A DNA stretch of 64,000 nucleotides from Imbricaverruca yamaguchii (lineage: Eukaryota; Arthropoda; Thecostraca; Neoverrucidae): positions 1 through 64,000 of the forward strand of contig JAOTOL010001398.1 of assembly GCA_034440575.1 (NCBI GenBank), in the 5' to 3' direction. Shown here piece after piece: positions 54,066-64,000 of the stretch. The notes under the pieces are model-generated. The model was not told the DNA's origin, did not search any database, and was given only the letters and a program-made list of their open reading frames with translations. The position numbers and the translations under genes are program-made. Position 1 is the stretch's first letter. Each line of letters opens with the position of its first letter.

Positions 54066-56385
54066 GGAAACTTGCGCTGGAGCCTAGAGGTGTTCTATAG
54101 CCTTGCACTGGAGTACCTGCCAAGAAGCATTCCCAGTAGGCAAATTAGATCAAACAGGGTTAAGCACCCTTCGTGGCTGACTAGGGAAGTTAAGCAATTA
54201 CTGGACTCAAAGAAACAAGCATTCAAGAAACTAAAAGATACTAACTCTGGGTTAAACCTAGAATCATATAGAATAGCTAGAAATAAAGTTAGGAGGTGTG
54301 TTAGATCATCTAAAAGACTTGCTGAAATCAACTTTGCTCGAGAATGTTCAGCAGGTAATGCTAAGAGATTCTTTAGCTTCTATAAATTTAAGGCTAAAAA
54401 GTGTAGTGTAGGACCACTGGAGGTAGATGGGGAAATAGTGGTTGATGATTGCGACATTGTGGAATCCCTAAGCAAGCAATTCTCATCAGTCTTCACTAAA
54501 GATAATTCTGGTACAATAGGAACATCTGTAGGCCATGCCATGGCAGGTGATATGCTGGAGGATCTTACAATAACTACAGAAGCCGTAGAGAAGCAGTTGC
54601 AGAATATAAAACCTAATAAAGCTTCCGGACCAGATGAAATATATGCTAGGATCTTAGTAGAGTGTGCTAAAAGCTTTAGCAACTCCCCTAGGTATCATTT
54701 TCAGGCGATCTATGGAGTATTCAGAAGTACCTGAAGATTGGAGAAATGCAAGTGTAGTACCAATTTTCAAAAAGGGAAATAGGAAGAGTGTAGGAAACTA
54801 CAGGCCAGTCAGTTTGACCTCATTAGTTTGCAAAGTACTAGAAAAGCTGGTTAAACAGAATGTTCAGATTCATCTTGATAGGCACAACCTTTTAAGGGAT
54901 ACTCAACATGGATTTCGATCTCAAAGGTCTTGTTTAACTAACCTATTGGAGTTCATTGAGTATGTTACCAAGAAGTAGACAATGAAAGCAGGATGGATGT
55001 TGTGTACTTGGACTTTAGCAAAGCTTTTGATAAAGTTCCACATGGAAGGTTAATTCATCAATTACAACAACATGGGATTGTAGGAAAAGTTCTACATTGG
55101 ATTGAAGCATGGTTGCAGGGAAGGAAACAAAGGGTAGTATTGAATGGATGTAAATCTGGTTGGAAAGATGTTCTGAGTGGAGTGCCACAGGGCTCTGTTC
55201 TAGGGCCCCTCCTCTTTATCATCTTTGTGAACAACATTGAAGTAGGGCTGAGGGATAGTGTTCAAATTTGCTGATGACAATCAGCAAATTTGGTAAGAGC
55301 TGGTAGGAGTGGCTAACAGCAGAGATCAATCTAGTAATATTCAACTAGATTTGGACGACCTAAAAGAGTGGGCTGATCAATGGCAGATGACTTTCAACTA
55401 TGATAAGTGTAAGGTTATGCATATAGGGTCTGCAGGCGAGACATTCAGTTATAAAATTGGAGGGAGGGAACTGGATGTTATTGAAGAGGAAAGGGACTTA
55501 GGTGTGTTGGTCCCAAAAGACCTTAAAGCAGAAAAACAATGTATCTCAGCTAGAAATAGGGCACTCAGAATGCTGGGACTCATTAATAGAAGTGTGAAAT
55601 ATAAGAGCAGGGAAGTCATGAAAAAGCTGTACTTAGCATATGTGCGGCCCCACTTGGAGTACTCTGTACAAGCATGGAGCCCCTACCTAGAAAAGGATAT
55701 AGATATGTTAGAAAGAGTCCAGCGCAAAGCCACAAGACTCGTCAGTGGATTAAGTAACTTAGAATATGGAGAAAGGCTTAATGCATTAGATATGTACTCA
55801 CTCAAGTATAGGAGATTAAGGGGAGACATGATTTAAATGTACAAAATTGTTAGAGGGCTAGATCAGGTCAATTTGAATGATGCTCTGCAGTTTAGAGTAT
55901 CCCATAGGGGTCATCAATTCAGGTTAGACAAAATGAGGTGCAGGACAGTTAAACGACAACAGGTCTTCAGTCAAAGGGTTGTTGACCAATGGAATAGGCT
56001 GCCTGCTGATGCAGTGGGAGTCCCTCATTGAATGTCTTTAAAAGTAGGGTGGATAAATTTTTTAGACAGGAAAATGTTGTTTTTGAATTCTAACTTGTGA
56101 TGCATGGGATATTGAGTATTTTCACTAGCTATATAGGGTATAACATTATGCTAGTATTATGTTGTACTATATGGGGTGTACCTAGCAGTGGATTTGGCAA
56201 CTTCCTTTGCGATGTCATACTGATGGGATTGGCTGTGGTGGCACAGGTGGAGGGATTGCATGGGTTTGGAATTGATAGGTGTGAACATGTACTTTCTAAT
56301 ATCTTCTAGACAGGCTTGACCCAGATGGGCCCTTGTGGCCCTTATTAAGCCTTAACACTTTATGACTTTATGACTTTATAAGCAA
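54066..56385 (+). mobile_element. CR1/Jockey-like LINE, 5'-truncated, frame-broken reverse transcriptase
   Basis: Frames in order: 54072-54734 (ends NKASGPDEIYARIL, RT start), 54664-54978 (VPIFKKGNRKSVGNYRPVS), 54993-55274 ([31 protein letters not shown]), then 55309-55836 (DKCKVMHI, ALRMLGLINR) and 55837-56031. The FADD motif at 55267-55278 is kept but sits in a small inverted repeat where the frame breaks. The 3' end at 56355-56380 is ACTTTATG repeated, like the short-repeat tails of CR1 elements. Not able to move by itself. Confidence 0.88.
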
Positions 56386-56399
56386 CATAAATCTTTAGT

Positions 56400-57610
56400 T
56401 GGCAAATCTGGGAGTACTTGGTGTCACTGGAGTATAAATTTGAAGCCTGGTTTGGCCAGTAAATGCTTTGAATGCGCAATCGAAGGTTGTTTTGTTAAAG
56501 GGACAACTTTTTTAGACACAACAAGCCTGTTCAATGCAAGAAAATCACTTCAAATTTCCTAAAATCCGCCCCGGAGCAAGCAAGTTCTCGGAGGCGATTA
56601 CACCGAGAAACGAATGTCATTTGTGCACTTTTGCATGACTGTCACATTTTTGTTGTTGTTGTAAATGTGAGAAGATAAACATGCGCCTTCAACAGTATAA
56701 CCACATTTTGGGTTCATCAGTGTCAGTGAAGAGTCTGTAATACATGTTCCGAAATTTACTCCGACCCATTCCCTGTTCCCCCGCCCCATGAGCAGTTGTA
56801 CTTCTAGGGCTGAGGTAGCGAATCTGACCAGCTCTATCTAAGAAGAAAAATAAAACCGCCTGTGAGCGGGTTTACAGGGACAATTTTTACTCCCGTCTAG
56901 CAGCTCTAGATACTCCTAACTCGATCCTTGCTTCAAATAAACATTCCAAACATGAACTAAACAAGTACATAAAGGAATTTTCAATATTCATAAGAATCGT
57001 TTTCAATATTTTTTTTCAGCTTTTCCATGCAAAATAACTGTTTCTTGGTGGTGAGAATAAAACTGTTTTAGACGGATTGTTTTAGTATAATTTTTATTAA
57101 ACCATCATATATTCCAAAACAATAGTCCATCTATATCATGTGGTTTTTGCTGTGCCAGGTGTGCGGAAGGCCCTGTGTGCGTTGTGAGCCGGGCTCGGGT
57201 GTCGGTGTGAGTTTGTGAACTTCGCATCGATTAAGTATACTTTTGTTACCATTTTCTCTACCATTGCTCATGAAGTTGGCTTATAACCTCATCCTTTGCT
57301 AATAATTTAAACCACAGCCAATTTTGGGGTCTGAGGCAGAGCTGTGTATTATGCGTCGGTGGCAAATCATACGCACAAACTCGGAATAGCTCAAAGGTTG
57401 ACCTGGTCATGAAATGCATTTTAGGGTGCTTGAGATTTTGGACAACAACGGAAGTTAGCAATAATTCAAATTAATTGCGAGTGAACTCGGCTCATTAATT
57501 GTGGGACTGGTCGTTCGGAAAAGTGTTTGTTGAAGGATGATCCCGGTGGTGTGGTCCGCCCAAGATTAGTGAGTGCGATTCATCCTGAGCTCTGCCAGGA
57601 GAAATGTTAT
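56400..57610. other. No gene seen
   Basis: No convincing exon. A Cys-rich frame near 57160-57210 (CQVCGRPCVRCEPG) is short and unsupported. Confidence 0.4.
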
Positions 57611-57619
57611 TGGTGTATT

Positions 57620-58505
57620 CACATCACATCACCCCTTTTTATCATAAATATTTTTTTGTGAACTTTGGAAAACCCCCCCCCCCCAACCCGGGGCCAATTT
57701 CAATACCCTTTAAAAATATTAGGGATATTTTTTTAAATACTTGGAAAAAAGGGGGGTTTTCCTCAAATGTTTTTTTTCTTGGATAAATACCTATTTATAA
57801 ATAATTTTTTTTGGTTTTTTTTTTCTTAACTTTTAGTTATTATTTATTTTTTATTTTTTTTTTTAATGCAACAACAAAAATTAATATTTTATTTTATTTA
57901 AATAAAAAAAAATAAAAATATTATTTTGTTTTTTTTTTTTTTTTTTTTTTAAATATAATTTTTTTTTATGTTTTATTTTTTCTATATATATAAAAAAAAA
58001 AAAATTTAATTTTTTTTTCATTAAAACTAAAAAAAAATTAAAATAAAAAATATATTTATTTATAATTTTAAAAATAAAATTAAAAAAAAAAAATAAAAAA
58101 TATTATAAAAAACAAAAAAAAAAAAAAAAAAAAAAAAAAAATAAAAAAAAAGAAAAAAAAAAATAAAAAAAATAAAATAAAATAAAAAAAAGCCTAAAAA
58201 ATAAAATAAATAAAATTTATAACAATTTTAAAACAACACCATTATCAATAATATTTTTTAAAAAAAACTTGTTAAAAAAATTTTATATTAAAAATAAAAA
58301 TATTTTTTTTTAAAATTTAAAAAACAACAAAAACCATTAACCACCTACAAACAACCATAAAAAAATAATAAAAAAAAGTAGGGTATAAATAATTATTATA
58401 TTTTAGAGTAAAAGGAAGGATTTATTTACCTTAGGGCTATTTTATGGGGCCCCACCCAACCAAACCAAACCCAACCCAAAACCCCTAGATTCATTCCTTT
58501 TAACC
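57620..58505. other. Homopolymer-rich A/T block, suspected poor consensus
   Basis: Long runs of A or T, C and G homopolymers (CCCCCCCCCCC, GGGGGG), and hardly any normal trinucleotides. The edges pass quickly into ordinary sequence. Confidence 0.7.
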
Positions 58506-59997
58506 ACCCGGGGGGTTTTTCCATCAGAGTTCTTCATTTCAATGTCAGCACCAACAGCTGATTTGTAGTCAGCTAATGGTGACTTAGACACCTTGTTGAT
58601 TGTTATTAGATGCATTGTTGAGTAATACTAACATAAAAAGGCAGGGCCTGGGAGCAGAGGTCCAGCATCATTCGCAGGCAATGAACAGCCAGTTGTGCTT
58701 AACATATACCTAGGTTGATGCCAACTTACTTATCTCACAATGGCAATCAAAATATTTTATGCCCATTAAATATTTGAATAATATTATGAAATAATCAAAA
58801 TATTTGACCTTGACAAATGTACTGCATAGGTATTAGATGCTATTTTCTCATTATGCACCTGTACAACAAATGATATGAAATGTAGGTATGTGGGTTGTGA
58901 TTCATCAAGTCAAGTTATCCAGCAATTCATAGTATCCAGACCAAATAACAGCTACAAGGGTCCATCTGGGTCAAGTCTGTAAATGGAAGATAGGGGAGGA
59001 GGGGGTTCTGAACACCTAAGGTGGCATCAAACAAATAGTTATACTGCTGCTTCTGTATGGCTGAACCAGTAATTATCTGATGTTTACTGGACACAGAAAT
59101 GAACAAGCCATCGCTATGCAAACAGTTCCTTTCAATGACAATCCTCTAACCACTTGCAATGAGAAACTTCAAAACACAATCATTTTGTAGTGGTGTGCTG
59201 CATTGTGAACACAAAAATGTTGTATAGAATTCACCCACTGTAGCTGTTGTAATACAACCTACTAGTAGCCACTAAAAATGTTGGTGCAATTGCAAACAAA
59301 ATAAAAATAAAGTCACTTCCTTATGGCTTCCTTAAGCCGTAAGCTCTTTAGATACGTAAAATGGCACCTGTTAACTTCATTAGCTCCATACACACAAAAA
59401 ATGGTATAGCCATGCAATCAGACCTTCATATTTTGGTAGACAGGTCTATCATTTATGAATACCACCATCTTTTTGTTATTTATACGCTGAATATGATGTG
59501 GGAGACATCCAAATGTAGCTCGGTAAACAGAACGTGTTCAGAAGCACCTCTTCCCCTAGGTAGGTGCCTGCCTACCTACCTACCTACCATAGCCTCAACA
59601 AACACGTCCATAATTCCTAAGAATCAGTCCAACAGAAGATTGATTTACTTAGATTGAGTAATTTCGTCTTCGGAAATAATTGCTACGTACATGTACCTGC
59701 ACGGTCTTCACCCTTCCCTACCTAGGCAGCTTAGGCGGATCTGCCTAAACCCATGGCTTTGTGCATGAAAAGTATGTATATGGCACAATTGTCCTTTTTC
59801 AAACTAGTACCTAAATCGGTGCTCAATATTGTTCGGCAACCGGTGACATCACATGGGCGAGAAAATTTAGCCCATCCGTAGATAGTCCAGCCACTCTCGT
59901 GTTTTTCCCAAGGCACATACATCTAAGCTTGGTTGCTTATTTTGGTTTAAGGGCGCATCGAATTCGGTGGTCATATAGTGCCCATACATGTCTGTAC

Positions 59998-60815
59998 TTA
60001 ACCCGCGCCGTCTCAGGAGGGTCTTCAACCGCCCCGCACCTTAGGTTTTTCGTGGATAGCAAACGAACGGCGCGCGGCAGTGCGCCAAAATTTGGCATAC
60101 CCTTTTCCACATCAATTTGACATGTGTCAAACTTTTGAAGTCAGGTCATCTAGGGTCAACGGGTTAGTTTAGGTCCAGTGAGGTCACCTCCAAAAATGCT
60201 AAACCAGTCGTCACACCTCAAAGGATGAAGATATCTCAATGAAACTTTCAGCGTTTGTCTATCTTAGGCATGCAACAAAACTTACGAGAGGAATTATTAT
60301 TTATGCCGTTTTCGACTACTTATAAATTTTGCATATTTGCCTATTGGAGTTCAAATCGAAGAATCTAGCTAAAGTAGTGCATTTTTATTAGAGAAAATTG
60401 ATTTCTAACAATGTTTTTCTGTCTCCTCTACCCATTATAAAAGGAAAATTAAAGAACACTTGAAAATTCAAAATTTTGGAATTAAACAAAAATTGCATTT
60501 ATATTTTTGGAGGCAATAAATTGGATTGGCCCTGGTCGATTTCGCTGTCCTTTTCTGATTTAAAATAATTTTGCATTATCCCCTAAAATGAACGACCCAG
60601 AGCCAAATACATGATGTAAGTCGTACAAATATAGGCCCCTCGTTACATCACTTTTTGGGGAAAAATTTTCTGAGGTGGACCCCGGCCCTACTCGTCGAGC
60701 GCTTTCCGGTGACACCTTGTTCGTTTTCGTGCGACTCTTAGTTTGGATATTAGAGGGGGTTACTATCCGCCCTCCCCAGAAACGGGGTGTGAGGATCTGA
60801 CCGGTGAGACGGGGC
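59998..60815 (+). mobile_element. TTAA-flanked MITE (piggyBac-like), copy 1
   Basis: Starts TTAACCCGCGCCGTCTC. The 3' end (GTGAGACGGGGCATAC) has lost the TTAA side. Inside are AACGGCGCGCGGCAG near the left end and GGGTGTGAGGATCTGACCGG near the right end, shared with copies 2 and 3. No protein. Confidence 0.8.
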
Positions 60816-61239
60816 ATACATATGGGACATACATATGTGTTAATACATATGTACTTATCATACTATAGATACCTATCACATAGCGCCCATACATACTACA
60901 AATTCTTATTTGTCTGCATATATGTACTTAAACATTACTAAAAGTTGGTTTATCTGAAAGTTTGTAGTGTTTCCTCCACGAATATCGGTGTTATTTTTGT
61001 CTAAAGCCAGCATATTTTAAGTCGAGCAACGCTGACATTTTTATGCCAAGTACGCATTCGTCGCGCGGTGCTTCGGGTAGGATGACAAGGCAGACAACTG
61101 TAAAGGTATGACTTCGCAACGGTATGACAAGGCAGGTCAGGTCAAGATCACGGTTAGCAATGAGGGAAAGGAGTAAATGGCAGACAATTGCTGCGACATA
61201 TTTCCTCAATGAATTATTGGTACCTACCTTCCGCCAGTG

Positions 61240-61790
61240 ACGTACTAAAGGGGAGGCAAAGGGGGAATTTGCTCCCACCTCCACGAGGTAGCAGGCCCCC
61301 AAAGAGTCGCGCCAGAGGACCAACAAATCATCCTGGGATACCAAAACATCGCCCGGAACCTTAAAAATTGTACCGGCACGAAACAAAGATGGAGCCTACC
61401 AACACCCAGCCCCCTCCACAAAAACACAAAGAGTCGGAACATTATTGTGGGGTACGACAAATGGCGTCAAAAACCCCAAAATGCCCGGAGCATCGTCCAA
61501 TCATGAATAAACGGTCGAATTTTCCAAAATAATGTTGGCTCACAATCAAAAGCCCGCAAGGGCCTTTAAAATGGAACGAAAAGATGGGACCAACAGTTTT
61601 GGCACGAAGCCCCATAACCCCCCCCCCCCCAAAAAAAAAAAAGAACACGCCGGACTTAAACACATTGTGTGCCGGGGCTTGCAAAATCCGCTGGGCCTCG
61701 CAAGAATTACGCAGGATCCGGAAAATTTAATCGGACTTAGAAAAATCAAGAGCCCGCCAAAAAAAAATCGCGTCTAGAACAGACAGCTTG
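61240..61790. other. Possible hAT-type MITE edge and A/C-rich low-quality stretch
   Basis: AGTGACGTACTAAAGGGGAG resembles the start of many hAT MITEs, but no matching end is seen. Homopolymers (C14, A12) at 61618-61642 suggest consensus errors. Confidence 0.3.
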
Positions 61791-62007
61791 CATCGATGCT
61801 GTGAAAAGACCAGGGAAATGGAGAACTAAATGTTCTTTTAGCGTCAAGGAATAGCCCACAGGTAAGTATCGATTATATTTCTAACCAGGACATGTCAAGG
61901 TCAAACGTCAAGGTCGAGGTTTAGGTTGAATGCGAAGCGACCGAAGGCATGAGTTTGACCTTCGGCCTTGATAAAAAATTGATTTCTGAACAATTTATTA
62001 GAGTACC

Positions 62008-62830
62008 TTAACCCGTCCCGTCTCGGGGGGTCTTCAACCCCCACCCCCTCAGGTTTTTCCCTGATAGTGGACGAACGGCGCGCGGCAGCGCGCTCAAATT
62101 TGGCATACCTTTTCCCACATCAATTTGGCATGCTGTTTCAAAATTTTGAAGTCAGGTCATCTAGGCTCAACGAGTTACTCAAAGTCAAGTGAGCTTATCT
62201 CCAAAAAAAGTTCAACCAGTCGTCACGCTTTAACGGGTACAAATATTTTAATGAACCTTTCAGCGCTTATTTATCTTTAAGGATACAACAAAGCGTACGA
62301 GTGGAAGTTTTCATTTTTTTCTCGATTTTGACTACATATAAAATTTGCATATTTGCCAATTGCGTTTCAAATAGAAGATTCTGGCTAAAGAAAGCATGTT
62401 ATTTATTAGGGAAAGTTGGCTTCCAGAAACGTTTCTCTGTTGTTCTACCAATTGGAAAAGTAAAATTAAAGAAAACTTGGAAACTATAAATACTGAAATT
62501 AAAACAAACATTGGGGGGGGGGGAATATGGCGCTGGTCGATTTCGCTGTCCTTTTCTCATTCCAAATCAATTTCGTTTTTTTCATATATCCCTAAAATGA
62601 ACTCTCTAGAGCCAAAAACATAATGTAAGTCGCGAAAAGTAGTGAAAATATATCCCCTGGTGACGTCACTTTTGGGGAGAAATTGTTTTGGCGGGAAATT
62701 CAACGAGCGCTTTTCGATGACACCTCTTTCGTTTTCGTGCGATGCTTAGTTTGGATTTTAGAGGGGTTATTAACCGCCCCACCCCCGAGACGGGGTGTGA
62801 GGATCTGACCGGAAAGACGGCGCGGGTTAA
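62008..62830 (+). mobile_element. TTAA-flanked MITE (piggyBac-like), copy 2, intact ends
   Basis: TTAACCCGTCCCGTCT at the left and AGACGGCGCGGGTTAA at the right: terminal inverted repeats next to TTAA, as in piggyBac insertions. 823 bp, no transposase. Confidence 0.85.
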
Positions 62831-63645
62831 CCCTTAGTGTCTTCTGTCAGATCTCCACACCCCGTCTCGACGGGGTGTGGGATCGATAGAGATCCCCCTC
62901 TAATCTCCAAACTAAGTCTCACGAAGACTAAATACGTGTCATTGGAAAGCGCTCGAGGCGTACGGCTAGACACAACCCCCAGAATTTCCTCCCAAAAACG
63001 TGACGACACTAGGGGCCCTAGAATTTCACGACCTACATTATGTTTGTGGCTCTGGGGGTTCATTTTCAGGGAGATTACAAAAAATTGGAATCAGACGATG
63101 AAAGTGAAATCGACCAGCGCCATGAAAACTTTGGTCACCGAAAAGTTTGAATTTGAATATTTTATGAAATTTCAAAATTTTTAATTTTGAAGTTTTCTTC
63201 AAGTTTACTTTTCTATTGGGTAGAGCGGACCGGAAAACGTTGCTAGAAGTCAACTTGCTCTTATAAAAAATGTTTACTTTAGCCAGAATCTTCGATTTGA
63301 ACTCCGATAGCAAATATGCAAAATTAATATTTAATAAAAAATGGAGGAATAATTTCCTCTCGTACGTTTTGTTGCATCGCTAAAGATAGGCAAACGCTGA
63401 AAGTTTCGTTGAAATATGTTCATCCGTTAAAGCGTGACGAATGGTTGAACTTTTTTGCAGGTTATCTCACTTAACTAACTCGTCGACCGTAGATGACCAG
63501 ACTTCAAAATTTTGACACAACATGCTAAATTGATGTTGGAGAAGGCATCCCAAATTTTGGTGCTCTGCCGCGCGCCGTTCCTTCACTATTCGCGGACAAT
63601 CTTTGGGGGGTCGTCAACGACCCCCCTCGAGACAGCGTGGATTAA
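62827..63645 (-). mobile_element. TTAA-flanked MITE, copy 3, inverted and sharing TTAA with copy 2
   Basis: Reverse complement of the same element. It begins TTAACCC at 62827 and ends GATTAA at 63645, 819 bp. More diverged than copy 2. Confidence 0.82.
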
Positions 63646-63835
63646 GACACGTGGAATGACACCCACAAAAAGTCATGCAACCGAAGAAATACGATTGATC
63701 TTTGAGATTATTTCGGAATTTTAATTGTCTGATTGTATATAGCAAGCCACTTCGAAGGACACTATGAAAATTAGGTAGTCTATAGCGTTGGAACGTGAGG
63801 ACATCGTAAAGCCATACAGTGTAAGTATATCTATA

Positions 63836-63941
<106 letters not shown>

Positions 63942-64000
63942 TATCCAGATATCGACCTAATATGACCTCTGTTGATCATTATCGTTCAGAATGTCAATGT

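Overview
This is animal (arthropod-like) nuclear DNA. Coding sequence is split into short exons with GT/AG junctions, third codon positions are strongly G/C, and the non-coding DNA is full of tRNA-derived SINEs, CR1-like LINE fragments, a Penelope-like remnant, TTAA-flanked MITEs and many minisatellites. Nothing seen is bacterial or viral. A crustacean or chelicerate is my best guess, but the sequence does not settle it.

Gene 1 (+ strand, about 3.68-37.23 kb; the 5' part lies before the window). I can chain 17 exons whose splice phases all agree. They give one 749-residue C-terminal segment ending in a stop at 37223-37225. Domain order: LDL-receptor class A (LDLa) modules, an SRCR-like domain, a degenerate trypsin-like domain, three more LDLa modules, and a short C-terminal SRCR-like domain. 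The trypsin-like domain lacks the catalytic His and a normal activation site and resembles the second (DUF1986-type) domain of the arthropod eggshell protease Nudel. I call it nudel-like with moderate confidence.

Gene 1's introns are the most unusual part. At least eight are filled by tandem arrays that start or end on an exon edge, so the repeat unit carries that exon's own splice site (units of 90, about 22, 37, 39, 44 and 25 bp). Two further splice sites (exon 3 donor, exon 13 acceptor) seem to have been hit by SINE insertions whose target-site duplications recreated the splice site. A 2.9-kb tandem duplication holding SINEs and a LINE fragment sits in the first intron seen.

Gene 2 (- strand, about 47.39 down to 43.44 kb). 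This is a C2H2 zinc-finger protein with 2 upstream fingers, an 11-residue repeat array, 17 more fingers, and a His/Gln-rich tail. Its frame breaks three times, each time inside a simple repeat, which suggests consensus errors or hypervariable repeats rather than a dead gene.

The right third (47.5-64 kb) is transposon territory: four minus-strand SINEs, a GIY-YIG (Penelope-like) fragment, a broken CR1-like reverse transcriptase, three 0.82-kb TTAA-flanked MITEs (two sharing one TTAA in inverted orientation), perfect short fold-back hairpins, and A/T-rich blocks that look like poor consensus. I see no convincing host gene there.
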